From Pegoplata infirma (taxonomy: Eukaryota; Arthropoda; Insecta; Diptera; Anthomyiidae), in NCBI GenBank assembly GCA_963921195.1, contig OY992539.1, positions 41,186,299-41,250,298 on the forward strand: DNA of 64,000 nucleotides, read 5' to 3'. Shown here piece after piece: positions 44,868 through 56,500 of this stretch. The notes beneath the pieces are model-generated. The model did no database searches and was not told the DNA's origin. It saw only the letters and a program-made list of their open reading frames with translations. A program made the translations under genes and the position numbers. Numbering within the stretch: the first letter of the stretch is position 1; the number at the start of each line of letters is the position of its first letter.

Positions 44868-46705
44868 TTGAGTAATGACACTATACAAGTAAATGAGCTA
44901 TATGTGTATGCCACATTAGACTGGCATTTTTTTGTCAACTTTCGATTTTCCCAAGTGTCCGGGCAAATTTTTATTGTCCTATGTCTAAAACTTATGTGGT
45001 TCAAATTTGAGGTCAATCGGATTAAATTAATCCGTGGCGCCCGGCGGTCAAAGTTTTGGATTTTTGAAAAATTTTGAAAAATAAAATTAAAAAAATATTT
45101 ATCTTTCGACACATCATATTTGTTAATTTCCATGCGCTGAGCACGAATATAAAAAAAATAAAATCGCTCAATCGGTTTTCCAGATATCAAATTTCAAATT
45201 TGTAACAAATGCAGGTTTTTTCCTACGTTCAAGAAATTTTTTAAAAAAAGTCTCAAAATTTCATTCCACCGACCCTTTTGTAGAGCTTGAGACAGTCTTT
45301 CATTTAAAACTAATTTGAGCCAAATCCGATCATTTTAACCCATGGCGCCCATGGTGCCATGTATCAAATTTTTTGATATTCGTATTCAGCACGATAAAAT
45401 TAATATAAATAATGTATCGCAAAATATTTTTTTTTTTATTTTTTCATTTTCAAAAATCCAAAATTTTGGTGGAAATTTTCCAAAAGTCCAAAACTTTGAT
45501 CAAAGGGCGCCACGGCTTAAAGTGATCAAATTTGACTCAAATTAGTTTTAAATGAAAGACTGTCTCAAGCTCTACTAAATGGTCGGTGGAATGAAGTTTT
45601 GAGACTTTTTTTAAAAAATTTCTTGAACGTAGGAAAAAACCGCCATTTTTTGCAAATTTCAAATAGCGAGATCTCGAAAACTGTTCAACCGATTTTATTT
45701 TTTTTTTTTGATATTTGTGCTCAGCACATCAAAATTAACAAATATGATGTGCCGGAAGATATATTTATTTTTTATTTATTATCCCTCCACCCTAGTGATA
45801 GAGGGTATATATAAGTTTGTCATTCCGTTTGTAACACCTCGAAGTATTAGTCTAAGACCCCATAAAGTATGTCTGTTTGTCTGTTGAAAACACGCTAACT
45901 TGTGAAAGACTTCACGGAGGCTCCTGAAGTTTGGCATGTATGTTGGGCATTTACCTGGTCAAGTTGGTATTGCAATTCAGCGAAATCGGTCCAGTGTTTC
46001 AAAAGTTATGAGCAAAAGACTGAATTTCGGCAAGGGTTTTTCATGAATTTACGACATAAAACACACGGTAACTTTCAAACGACAATTCTGAGAGTGCTGA
46101 AGTGTGGAATATATATATTTGCGTTCTTCTGTCCCGGTTTGTTTCAAATCTCAGCCAAATCGGTCTAGTGGTTCAAAAGTTATAAGCTAAATTCTGAATT
46201 TGGTTTCACCTAAAATTCACGTGTTGAAAAACCCGAGTTTTAAAAAAACAAGCTTTAAAAACAATGATAAGCTCCAAAATTACTTTACAGAGTATTTTTT
46301 GTCACTCAGAAATATTTTTACACTAAAAAAAAATTATACTCGAAAAAAAATTTTACACTCAAAAATAAATTTAGTAAATTATTTTTTTTTACAAAAATGA
46401 CAAAAAAAAGTTTTTTACTCAAAATAAAATATTTATAATCAACTATCCTTTAAAAAGGGCATTGTGGAGGGTATTTATAGATTCGGCCAAGTCGAATTTA
46501 ACTTTTATACTTTTTTTTTTTTTTAATTTTTTAAAAATCCAAAACTTTGACCACCGGGCGCCACGGGTTAGTTTAATCCGATTGGTCTCAAATTATAACC
46601 ACGTGAGGTTTAGGCCTAGTAGAATAAAAAAATGCCCGGACTTTGAAAATCGGAGTGGAAAAAATTTTGCTATACAGAAAAATGCCAGTCTAATGACACA
46701 TAAGA
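44868..46705. mobile_element. Foldback X1 with nested mini-me B
   Basis: Arms: ATTAGACTGGCATTTTT at 44916 against AAAAATGCCAGTCTAATG at 46678; CCGTGGCGCCCGGCGGTCAA at 45033 against GACCACCGGGCGCCACGGGT at 46548; AAAAAGTCTCAAAA...CTTGAGACAGTCTTTCATTT at 45250-45300 against its complement at 45552-45610. Centre near 45430. The right arm is split by mini-me B at about 45780-46516. No coding capacity. Confidence 0.75.
45780..46516 (+). repeat. mini-me-like family B, nested in X1
   Basis: TATCCCTCCACCCTAGTGAT start, CCATAAAGTATGTCTGTTTG (GTCY run shortened), the two sub-repeats, TACACTCAAAAATAAATTT runs and the end GTGGAGGGTATTTATAGATT...TTTAACTTTTATAC. Confidence 0.7.
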
Positions 46706-47893
46706 GTGACATGTTTTTCAGCTTTTGATTTTCCCAAGTTTTCAGACGAATGTTCATTCTACTCGACTTACAGAACATTTGGTACAAATATGAGACCAAT
46801 CAAATTAAAGTTTTGGATTTTTAAAATTTCAAAAAAATGCGATGCGCTAAACACGAATATAAAATTTAAAAACTGTTGGTATTGGCAAAGATAAAGATAT
46901 GTGAAGTCTCCCTTCTTCTGTTAAACCCTCTCTTAAATTCCCTTTGCTAAGTCCGCCATCGCACTGGACGTTTGATCAAACCAAAAAAAAATCCCTTAAG
47001 TTCGATATAAATAAAAAAAAGTGTTGCAATTTGGCGATTTTCAGACTAAAGCTAGCGTTTTTTTTCATCTAGCTGTAAAAAAAGTTTTTTTTTGTGGATT
47101 ATCGGGAAATCCAATGACTTTTTATTTTCTGAGAATTTGTTTTAAACACTTAAAGGTATTTCTTAAACAATACTACCATAATAATTATGCATTGATACAT
47201 TTTTTCAAAATTTATTAAGCGCTTTTTCGATATAAAAAGTTAGCATTATTTGTCAAACCAACAATGTTAATTTAACATTATCGTATTTTCCTCGTCTAAC
47301 AGTTTTCGTACCTTCTGTTATCAAGTTCCAAAATTTTAAGAGTGGGAAACAAAGAGCTTGGTATTGGCAACCCTACAACCCAGTTGCATTCTCTTCTAAT
47401 TCCTTTTTGCCTTTATAATTTTGTCAAATTACTTTTAAGCTGAGTTGAATAAATAATCTTGAATTAACCGGTTGTGTTTTTAATTTGTCGCTTAAAGTTA
47501 ACAAAAACAATTAAAATCGGTCTTAAAGTTTTGGAGATATTGCTTTTTGAAATTTGCAAAGAATGACGCTTTTTTCCTACGTTTATGAAATTAAAAAAAA
47601 AATCTCAAAATTTCTTTCCGTTGACCCTTTCATAGAGCTTGATGCAGTCTTTTGTTAAAACTTGATTTGAGCCAAACCCTATAATTTTAACCCGGAAAGC
47701 CCTACGATCAAAGTTTTGGCTTTTTAGAAAATTTTTAAAAAAAATTCAAAATGTTTTTCCGAGATATCAGATAAACTCTCTGACCTCAAATTTGTTGCAC
47801 AGTGTTATTTAAATAAACTATTTTAATATTTATTATATTTAACATACATGTGTTTCACAAAAACTTCTAATTTGGGTTTTCTATCATCTTCAG
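46706..47893. other. Decayed X-family pieces and unique AT-rich sequence
   Basis: 46718-46830 repeats the start of an X left arm (TTTTGATTTTCCCAAGT). 47500-47760 repeats inner X sequence (GAGATATTGCTTTTTGAAAT, TCATAGAGCTTGATGCAGTC). 46890-47490 has no repeat or exon I recognise. Confidence 0.5.
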
Positions 47894-48376
47894 ACTTTAT
47901 GCTAATCAAACTACAAATGAAAAACAAACATTTGCTGGAGCAGCAACATCAACAACAGTTCAAACAAATAAATTTAAGGACAACAACAACATGCTAATGT
48001 TGATGAAAATCTCTGAAAATAGCATTGACGACTCAAACTCCAGCTTGGATGGCAATAGTTTGTCTAGTAGTTGTTGTGGCAACAATAACAGCAGCATCAA
48101 CAACAATAGTGACAGTTTAAATACAAACTCCTCCTCGATTACAAATAATTCCACAACTAATTCTACTGCTACTACAACTACTACCAGTAGGAACAGCTGT
48201 AAAAACAATATAAACTCTTTAACAACAACAAAACCACTAAATGGACAACATGGAAAACAATATCAACACGACCAACACCACCATCAACAACAATATTATT
48301 TGCGTACAACATTATCATGTCCAAATATTTGGCTAAATGCGGTGAAATTAGATGAATGTGCTGAAATTGAAAATGG
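47894..48376 (+). CDS. Internal exon E4 of the same gene
   Basis: Seen: acceptor TTTTCTATCATCTTCAG ending at 47893 and strong donor AATGG|GTAAGT at 48376/48377. The base A at 47894 completes the codon AG|A left by E3, then reads LYANQTTNEKQTFAGAA. 483 nt, 161 codons, phase 2 at both ends. Most of the exon is Asn/Ser/Thr-rich with CAA/AAC-type triplet repeats (Ser-Ile-Asn-Asn, Thr runs, a His/Gln patch QYQHDQHHHQQQYY). The end is compositionally normal (TLSCPNIWLNAVKLDECAEI) and is the segment most likely to be conserved. The open reading visible on the opposite strand here (47960-48208, Leu/Val-rich) is the mirror of the triplet repeats and is not a gene. The next exon must begin with one base of a Gly codon and was not found before 64000. 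Confidence 0.8.
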
Positions 48377-48882
48377 GTAAGTTTGTATAATAAATAAATT
48401 TAAAGGTGTGTTTACATTTTTGCACTGGATGATTTTATTTTTAACGATTTTTATGAAAAAGATTTTTTTGTAGCATAGTTTTAGGCATTTAGTAAATATA
48501 AAATCCCTTAATTAAATACAAATAAAACAATGACGTTTATGATAATTTTTTTTAAATAAAACGACTAAAGTTTAAATAATTTTTTATGATTTTTTTTAAA
48601 TTTAACAAATTGTATGTTTATTTTCTTTTTAAATAACAATCCTATATTAACGAAATGCCTTAAATTATGCTACAAAAAAATCTAGCATTTTCATTAAAGT
48701 CATCGAAAGTAAACCGACTCTGTGGTACACACCTTTAGTGACTTCTTGTAATCTTTTGGAAAAGAAAACCCATTTTTTTTATTTTTAAGTCAATTATAAA
48801 CATTTTATTCTCTAGCGTTTTTTAAATTAAATTATTTTTAAATATTTTATCAAACCATGCCAGCATTAATATCCTCAAAGGG
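48377..48882. other. Intron downstream of E4, unique AT-rich part
   Basis: Starts at the GTAAGT donor. No exon or repeat seen before the small hAT element. Confidence 0.5.
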
Positions 48883-48890
48883 GTCTAACC

Positions 48891-49043
48891 CAACGACGTA
48901 TGCAGGACTGTTTTTTCAGGGCCCAACAACAACAACAAAAAAAAATTTGTTGTTTTTTTCGCGAGATTCGTGTTTTCCAATACATATAAAAAAAATATTT
49001 TTGTTGTTGTTGTTGTTGGGCCCCCCCCCTGTATACGTCGATG
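48891..49043. mobile_element. Small hAT-type MITE (153 bp hairpin)
   Basis: Ends CAACGACGTATGCAGG and (inverted) CATCGACGTATACAGG, exact 8-bp duplications GTCTAACC (48883-48890, 49044-49051). Inner arms GGGCCCAACAACAACAACAA and its complement form an almost perfect hairpin. The ends resemble those of the 2.5-kb element at 54288. The open frames over it on both strands (48857-49323) are by chance. Confidence 0.8.
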
Positions 49044-49051
49044 GTCTAACC

Positions 49052-49754
49052 TTAACCTTTATAAAACAGATTATGTTACAAATATTTAATTTAATATTAT
49101 TATACAGAAATAAAGTACATGTAAGAGAATCTAGCCAATATGTACCGTGCATAAACTTGTGTATGTTTAATAGAGTGGGAAGAAAAAATAAAAAAAATCG
49201 TTTTTCGAATAAGCTGTCTAGTAAAGTTGATTGGAATCTGCTAAAAAACATTTTTTTACATATTTTACTGAGCAGCAGAGAGGGTAGACATGTTCTGAAA
49301 AAATGTTGAGGTTCAAAAACCATTGGGAGTCGGTCAAAAAATGGTAAAAGTACTAAAAAAAGAAACTTCGGTTAATCGACACTAATTAATCGGTTTATTT
49401 GTTATTTGAAAATTAACAATTTTAAATTATTCGAACAGTTAATCGACCAAAAATAATCGGTTAACCTATTAACGGATAATCGATTGAATACCCTACCCCA
49501 TAGGGAGTATGTAAAAACATGGCCCTTACCACAAGAAAACAAAAAGTCTATTTTAACAAAAGTTTTATTTTAAATTTCAAATTTTCAATACATTTTTTGA
49601 AAGTCGATTTTAAAAACAAAAACAATTTGTATGGAAATAAAATTAAAAGCTGATTTTAAATAAATTTTAGTTTTCTATGGTAAGGCTGCAAGTTTTTATA
49701 TTTCTATATATAATTTTTTGATTTTTTTTTTTTTTTACAAAAAAATAACCCACA
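49052..49754. other. AT-rich sequence with TTAATCGATTA repeats
   Basis: 49370-49490 holds several GGTTAATCGA / AATCGATTGAATACCCTACC words, the look of a hAT subterminal region, but only one end could be guessed. No gene. Confidence 0.4.
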
Positions 49755-50038
49755 CAAAAACGTAAAACTAATGATTTTTCTTTAAAAAATGGCAACAATT
49801 TAAAAAAAAACATAACGAACACAAATCATTAAAAATTAAAGATGAATCACTTAGTTTTACTTACAGAACAAAAATAAATGACTTTAAAAATTGAATGTTA
49901 ATGCTAGTTTTTAAGTTGTTATTTTTGCAACAAAGAAAAGAAATAGTCATTTGAAAAAACTGAACGTTAAACAAATGGCTTTTCTTTTAAAAACGACAAA
50001 ACGTAAAAATAAACTACAAACAGTTAACGACATAATTT
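49755..50038 (-). repeat. Half copy of the TACACT element, minus strand
   Basis: AACGAACACAAATCATTAAA, TTTTACTTACAGAACAAAAA and AACAGTTAACGACATAATTT are the complement of 42843-43085. Broken where family C begins. Confidence 0.65.
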
Positions 50039-50812
50039 ACCCAAAATATTGGTTCCAGACCCACCTTCAAGCATACCGATCGACTCAGAATCACTTTTTG
50101 AGTCGATTTAGCACTGTCCGTCTGTCCGTCCGTCTGTCTGTCCGTCTGTCCATGTAACGATGTAAACACGGTACAGGTCGCAATTATCAACCGATTTGAC
50201 TCAAATTTGAAATTTAGCTTCTTTTGGCCCAAGGACGAAGCCTATTGAAATTGGAAAAAATCGGTCCATGTTTTGAACTAGCCCCCATACAAACGTCCCC
50301 TTTTAATTTGCCTCAGACGACTCTAACAATGGTTTTATAAAATGTATCCTATCGAAATTTGGCAGGTAATCGTGTTTTGTATACACAAATCACCATGCCG
50401 AATTTTAAAGCAATCGGACCAGTTCTTCTTGTAGCCCCCCATACAAACCACCTTTCCGATACTCACAAAAATCTCTCAAATTTTATAAAAATCAAAAATA
50501 TTTTATTAAAATTTTGTTTTATGTATTAAACGCGTACTTTAACCTAACCCTTATCAAATCTGATTACTATCGGACTATTTTTGGACCTTGACCCATATAA
50601 AAATTTCGCCCGATAATCAGTGTATTTGCAACAAGTAGAAGCCTAATTTACTAAAACTTGGTTTGTGGGTGTTTTTTTACACTTTTTAATGATTTATCAA
50701 AAGATAGATACCATCGGTCCATGTTTACACTTAGGATCCATTTTCCGGGAAACTCCGGTGTAGGGTATTATATGGTCGGTCTTGACCGACTATAATTTTC
50801 TTACTTGTTTAA
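50039..50812 (+). repeat. mini-me-like family C, 5'-truncated
   Basis: Begins within the family at CCAAAATATTGGTTCCAGAC. Long GTCY run at 50117-50152, CCCCCATACAAACGTCCCC, end GGTGTAGGGTATTATATGGT and CGACTATAATTTTCTTACTT. Confidence 0.7.
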
Positions 50813-50989
50813 GTAAGAGTTCTGATGTTGGGATGGACAAAATATTTAGGATCGATCATACATTTGACTCCTCTCAGAGTACAGCTCAGTTAGAGCTGTA
50901 TGAGCAGTTTTATAAAAATGTACACTTAGAAAATTATTGCAGTTGTGTAGTAAGTAGTAGTTGTTGTTTTCAAACTGCAATTTCAGTTG
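50813..50989. other. Short non-C segment between two C copies
   Basis: From 50921 it carries TACACTTAGAAAATTATTGC, resembling the end of the TACACT element, and continues at 51827 after the C copy with GTAGTTG-type words. Confidence 0.4.
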
Positions 50990-51826
50990 TTATACCATAC
51001 ACCACACTGTGGTACAGGGTATAATGAGTTTGTGCTGATGTTTGTAACTACCCGAAATATTGGTCCTAGACCCACTTTAAAGTATACCGATCGACATTGA
51101 ATCATTTTTTGAGTCGATTTAACGATGCCCGTCCGTCTGTTCGTCCGTCCGTCTGTGTGTCCATCTAAACGGTGTAAACACGATACAGGTCGCAATTTTT
51201 AATCAATTGACTTGAAATTCGAAACTTAAGCCTCTTTTGGCCCAAGGACGAAGCCTATTGAAATTGGAAAAAATCGGTCTTTATTTAGACCTAGCCCCCA
51301 TACAAAGGTCCTCTTTAGTTTTGGCTCAAATGACTCTAATAGCTGCATTTTAATAGGTATATTTTCAAAATTTGAGTGGTATTCATGTTCTATCCACACA
51401 AATCACCATTCCGAATTTTAATGAAATCGAACCAGTTCTTGTAGCCCCCATACAAACCACCTTCCTGATTTTCACATAAATCTCTCAAATTTCATGAAAA
51501 TAGAAAATATTTAATTAAAATTCTGTTTGTGTATGTTAAACGCGTACTTTAATAACCTTATCAAATCTGATTATCATCGGACCATTTTTGGACTTAGGTC
51601 CCATGTGAAAATTTCGCCCGTTATTCAGTTGAAGCGGTTTATTGTCAACAAAAAGAAGCATATTCCACTCAAATTTGATTTGTGAGTGCTTTTTACACTT
51701 ATTAAAGATTTAAAAAAAAATATAATCAGTCCATGTTTGAACTTGGGATCCATTTTCCGGGAAACTCTTGTGTAGGGTATTATATGGTCGGTCTTGACCG
51801 ACTATAATTTTCTTACTTGTTTTAAT
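50990..51826 (+). repeat. mini-me-like family C, full copy
   Basis: TTATACCATACACCACACTG start, GTCCGTCTGTTCGTCCGTCC (51130), GGCCCAAGGACGAAGCC, CCCCCATACAAACC, end GTGTAGGGTATTATATGGTC and TTTTCTTACTTGTTTT. Confidence 0.75.
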
Positions 51827-53641
51827 ATGAAAAATCTTAAACAACTTTTTTGAAGTTGTCTTAAAAAATAAATACAAAAAATTACTACATTGTAGTAACA
51901 GTTGTTTAATGTAGTTGTTTTTAGTCTATAAATAAATTAATTTTTCTAGAAATGTTTAGAAAAACGGATTTGTTGAACGAGTTGGAAGTGTAGGATGCAG
52001 CAGGAAATATTACCAAATAAATAATAACTAACGTAGTTTGTGTTTTTCTGATTGAAGAAGAAAATTGTGTCTTCTAAAGATTAAATTAAATGTGGATTTA
52101 CCCTAGACCATGGTTTCTGTAGCCACTTCTACGTCATCAGTAGGCAATTACATTAAATTGATTATTTGATATTTGCTAGAAAAATTCTTTATATGTTTTT
52201 TTATCAACAGACTAGCCTGACATGAGCTTCGAACCTGTGTCGTTAAATCTCTCATGTTTTGTAAGCCGAAGCCATAACCACGTAATTTAATTACAATTTA
52301 TAATATGTATTTAAAATATATTTTTGGTTTTTAAACACTTTTACCGTTTTTAACGTTTTAGAAGATTTTTTTTTTTTAAATCAGACAATTTGAGTTACAG
52401 TAAAACAACTGCAATTTGAAGTTGTTTTTACCGTTTTCTGTAGTTGTTAATCAGTAGTTAAAAACAACAAAAAATTTTTGTTGATCTAACCGTAAAATGT
52501 AGTAGAAGCCAAAACAAAAACAAATGTCGTTGTTGTAAATGTCTTTTGTAGTGGAATCTACTGTCATAATTTTTTGTAGCTTTAAAATGGGTTGAGATAT
52601 TTTCTGTATTTCAGAAAATTTTTAAATTCTTTTTGCTTTAAATTCTTACCTTTTGATGACAATTTCCCATGGTATTTTTTGTGTTTTCAAAATAATTCGA
52701 ATAAAGGAATTTAAAAAAAGCTATTTTCACTTTTAATTAACAAATTGCATCATTGTCGACTGATACCTGTGGCGACACAAATTATATATTCTTACAACAA
52801 CTGCCATTGTTCACGTTATTAAAAAAATATATTGTTCATGTGTCCAGTAGGTTCGTATTAACAATTAATTTTAAAAGTTCAATATGATATAAAAATACAT
52901 GAGTTTTTTTTTGTGTAACACATAGTAACATTTAGATACCATGTGATAAAGCAAATTGTTTTATATGTTCAATCAATACAATTATTAGGGATGTAACTTT
53001 TTTTTAAGAAAAATTAAAAAAAGGACAATTTTTTATTAAAAATTAAAAAGGGTCATGCACATTTTGCTTTGAAAGTATTTTGAACAAATTTGAATACTAT
53101 ATGCCGCTGTGATGATTCAAAAATCCATCCCCAATGATAATGAGGCTTAGCGAAAAATAAAAAAAAAATACTTAAACCCTTATAATTTTATTTTGTTAAA
53201 TTTGTCTGAAACTTTCTACTTTTTTTTTAATTTTCTTAAATATAAATGCGTAGTTTTGTTTTCTCTAACACGTTATGCAAATTTTAAAATTATAAAAAAA
53301 AGTTTTTCAATTAATTTTATTTCAGTATCATCCCCAACTAGGAAGTTTATATTAATGTTCGTGGTCCCTTTTTGTTATTTCTCCCCAAATTTCTTTTTAA
53401 AAAATTTATTAAAAGTCATATCCCTAATATATACAAAGAATATATTAAAATAACCCGTTATAATAGTTTAAGTTTATAACAGTATTCAATGACATTTTTC
53501 AATTATTATCTCGTTGACCAAACCTGATGTATCTATTATTATGTATTGTAGTGCAAAAAAAAGTAATATATAGTATATCACACGCTCACATATGAAGACG
53601 ACACAAAAAACTTCCTGTTTTTTAACATACATAAACATACA
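51827..53641. other. Repeat with GTAGTTG words, a tRNA-like segment, then AT-rich sequence
   Basis: 51840-51930 and 52380-52560 share GTAGTTGTTTTTA-like words in both orientations. 52212-52283 is tRNA-like on the minus strand. 52600-53641 has no exon or clear repeat. Confidence 0.45.
52212..52283 (-). other. tRNA-like segment, minus strand
   Basis: On the minus strand: GTGGTTATGGCTTCGG (A-box-like) and, 35 bases on, ACAGGTTCGAAGCTCATG (B box GGTTCGA). No convincing full cloverleaf. Like 43184-43244 it lies near the middle of a longer repeat. Confidence 0.4.
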
Positions 53642-54111
53642 TAGAGATGTGCTCGTGAGTGACTTTTTACGTACACTCACTCTTACGACAGGAATTTCTT
53701 AATAACGCACACTCACTCACGATAGTTTTTTTCTACTCACAATCACGTGAGTAAATTTAAGACAACTCACACTCCCTCAAGCTTTACTGACACTCTTATT
53801 AATTAAAATTAATTAAAATTTCGAAAATCTAGCAAAGCTTAAAGTTTACCCAAATTTTTTATTTTTTGCTTTTTTCAGGACGAAATTAATAAATTAAGTC
53901 ATATTTCCAAATTTTTTGCTTTTTCGGGAGGAAAGAAAATATGAAGAGACAATAAATCTTAGAAACTCACAAAAAAAAATCGACTCACGCAAACTCACAC
54001 ACGGAAAAATCTTACACACGCACACTCACTCACGTATTGTTTTTCTACACACACTTATTCACAATCATGTGTGTAAAATTGGTTTTAGTTCCACTCATGT
54101 GCCCATCTCTA
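53642..54111. mobile_element. hAT-type element with CACTCACTCACG repeats, copy 1
   Basis: Ends TAGAGATGTGCTCGTGAGTG and (inverted) TAGAGATGGGCACATGAGTG. Subterminal CACACTCACTCACG arrays. Same family as 61448-62031. The flanking 8 bp do not match each other, so the duplication is lost or rearranged. Confidence 0.7.
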
Positions 54112-54399
54112 ATACACATGTTTTTATATAAATCTTTATACAAGTATTTATGTAGTTTAGAGTAGCAATTTTTCTTCAACTTTTGACTTTCCCAAGTGTC
54201 CGGGCGAAATTTTTATTCTAATAGTCCTAAAAATTACGTGGTACAAATTTGAGGCCAGTCAGCATAAATTAACCCGTACCTCCCGGCCAGTGGCGTATAC
54301 AGGGGGGGCCCGGGGGCCCGGGCCCCCCCCGAAATGATTTCACTAATTTTAGTATTCGGTAGTAAATATTATGCACAATGTAAAAAAACTTCTTAAAAA

Positions 54400-55880
54400 A
54401 AAATTTAAAAACATTTTAGAATCTGAAAATTTTTCTGAAGGAAAATTTTTCGAATCTGAATTTTTTTTTTTTGCCAGAAAATGTCTCAAAATCTGAAAAT
54501 TTTCCTTTAAGAATTTGAAACGTTTTAAGTTAAAATTCTAATGGAAAATTGTCTCAGAAACTGAAGCTTTATGTCTACAAAAAAGGGATCTAATTGTAAG
54601 TAATTTGTAGTAATAACTTAAAAATTTATTATTAGTTCATATAACAATCTTCTCAGAATCTGGTATTTATTCTGACTTTTTCTACAGAAAAAATTTCTTA
54701 GAATCTGAGACTTTTTAGTATAGTATCTATGCATATAATGTCTCAAAAAATTAGACATTTACTCAGAATCTTAGACTTTTTCTTTAGAAAAAGTCACAGA
54801 ATCAGAGATTTTTTCTATATAAAATATCTCACAATTAGAGGCCTTTTTTTGGGAAAAATATATCAAAATCAGACACTTATGCTATCTAAAACTTTTTTTA
54901 CTATAAAATGTCTTAGAATCTGAGACTTTTTACATAGGAAAAATGTCTCAAAATCTGAGAATTTTTCTATGCAAAAAATGTCTTAGAATTTGAGAATTTT
55001 TCTGTAGAAAAAATGTCTCAGAATCTGAGACAAATGAATTTTTCTTTAGGAAAATGTCTCAGAATCTGAGCTTTTTAAAAGAAACCCCTCAAAATATGAG
55101 ACTTTTTTAATAGGAAAAATTATTGGGAATCTGATACTTTTTCTTTAGAACCTGATGGTTTTTCTTTAGGAAAAATGTATCAGAATCTGATACTTTTTAT
55201 AGGAATAGGAATGTATTAAAATCTAAGACTTTTTCTGTAGGAAAATTACATTTTCGATAGGAAAAATGTATTAGAATCTGAAACTTGTTCTATAGGAAAA
55301 ATGTCTCAGAATCTAAGACATTTTATATTTGAAAAATATCTTAGAATCTGAACCTTTTTATAGGCAAAATGTCTCCAAATTTAAGACTTTTTTTATATGC
55401 CTCAGAATCTAAGACTTTTTTTACGGGAAATATGTTTCAGAATCTGAGACTTTTTTAAAGGAAAAATTTATCAAAATCTGAGACTTTTTCTATAAAAAAA
55501 TGTTTCAGAATCTGAGACTTTTTCTAACGAAAAAATGTCTCAGAGTCTGAGACTTTTTCTATATTATAAATATATTAGAATCTTAGACTATTTCTACTTG
55601 AAAAATGTTCCAGAATCTGATGCTTTTCGTATAGAAAAATTGTCTCAGAATCTGAGAATTTTTCTATAGAAAAAATGTCTCAGAATCTGAGACTTTTTTA
55701 TTGGAAACGTTTTTCAGAATCTGAGGCTTGTTCTATTGGAAAAATGTATAAGATTCTGAGACTTGTTCTTTAGGAAAAATGTCCCAAAAACTGTGATTTA
55801 TTCTATAGGAAAAATGTCTCAGGAGCTGGGACTTTTTCTATAGGAAAAATGTCTTCGTATCTGAGACTTTTTCTATTAAA
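54400..55880. repeat. TCTCAGAATCTGAGAC minisatellite
   Basis: Roughly 35-40 imperfect units of TTTTTCTATAGGAAAAATG plus TCTCAGAATCTGAGAC, about 35-45 bp each. The core TCTCAGAATCTGAGA is an imperfect palindrome. The array resumes after the LINE insertion (56501-56580). Confidence 0.85.
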
Positions 55881-55893
55881 TACAATGTCTGAA

Positions 55894-56500
55894 TCAAGCC
55901 TCCGCTACAAACCGCTTTTATAAACTATTAAATTATGGAAACCCACAGTTTTACTTTGAAACTATCCCCAATATAAATATAGTCAGTTGGATATTTAAAG
56001 CCCGATGAGATCTTATTGAACTAAATGCTACCAGATTCCAGCAACAACGATCCAAGCTATGTTCACTATGTAACCTCAAAGAGGAAGAGACCCTAATACA
56101 CTTTTTAGCCTGCTGCCCTATTCTGCGCCACATTCGATTTTATCGTTTTGGAAAACTATCATTAAATGAAAATGAAGTAATCAACATATTAAATGATGTT
56201 CAATTAAATTGGAATGATTTGTTTCGTTACATTGTAGATGCACTTGAGTATAGAAAGGAGTTAATTATTGAATTCAATTATTAATATGTAAAAAAAAAAA
56301 AAAAACACAAAAGCTCTTTTTATATAAATTGTAATTTAAATACTTATAACCGTAAGTTATAAGTAAGTTCTTATTTTATTCAGATTTTTTTTTTGTATTT
56401 ATACTTATTAAAAACTTTAAATAATGTATTTTATATTTAATCTTATATCTTTTGTAAATTTATTATTTTGAAAAAAATAAAGAACAATTAACTAACTAAC
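55894..56500 (+). mobile_element. 5'-truncated LINE insertion inside the minisatellite
   Basis: Flanked by an exact 13-bp duplication TACAATGTCTGAA (55881-55893, 56501-56513). It encodes the end of a non-LTR retrotransposon protein: YKLLNYGNPQFYFE, SWIFKAR, then a TGA in frame, then FQQQRSKLCSLCNLKEEETL, HFLACC and a normal stop at about 56282. The C-x2-C...H-x3-C pattern is the usual C-terminal Zn-knuckle. It ends with an AATAAA signal (about 56475) and a (TAAC)n tail. Dead, 5'-truncated. Confidence 0.8.

Larger units (their letters stand above)
37496..47893 (+). other. Intron between E3 and E4 (10.4 kb)
   Basis: GTTAGT...CTTCAG, phase 2. Contents in order: GTAC minisatellite (37755-38370), a large foldback X3 carrying nested mini-me, CCCGAG and hAT insertions (38385-42265), a TACACT element with a tRNA-like core (42829-43613), a TTGAGTAA-rich MITE (44214-44775), foldback X1 with nested mini-me B (44868-46705), and about 1.2 kb of decayed repeat (46706-47893). 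Confidence 0.75.

Noticed and set aside
47960..48208. Leu/Val-rich minus-strand open frame
   Set aside because: It is the reverse of the Asn/Ser/Thr triplet repeats in exon E4.
48857..49323. Open frames of about 150 and 135 codons on opposite strands
   Set aside because: They read through the small hAT hairpin and its GTTGTT arms; no coding signature.
54400..55880. CRISPR-like alternation of a short palindromic repeat and spacers
   Set aside because: Units are degenerate and of variable length, spacers are AT-rich relatives of each other, the array lies within a eukaryotic transposon, and no cas gene exists.
56130..56283. A host protein with a Cys/His motif
   Set aside because: The 13-bp duplication, (TAAC)n tail, AATAAA and the position inside a minisatellite mark it as a LINE tail.
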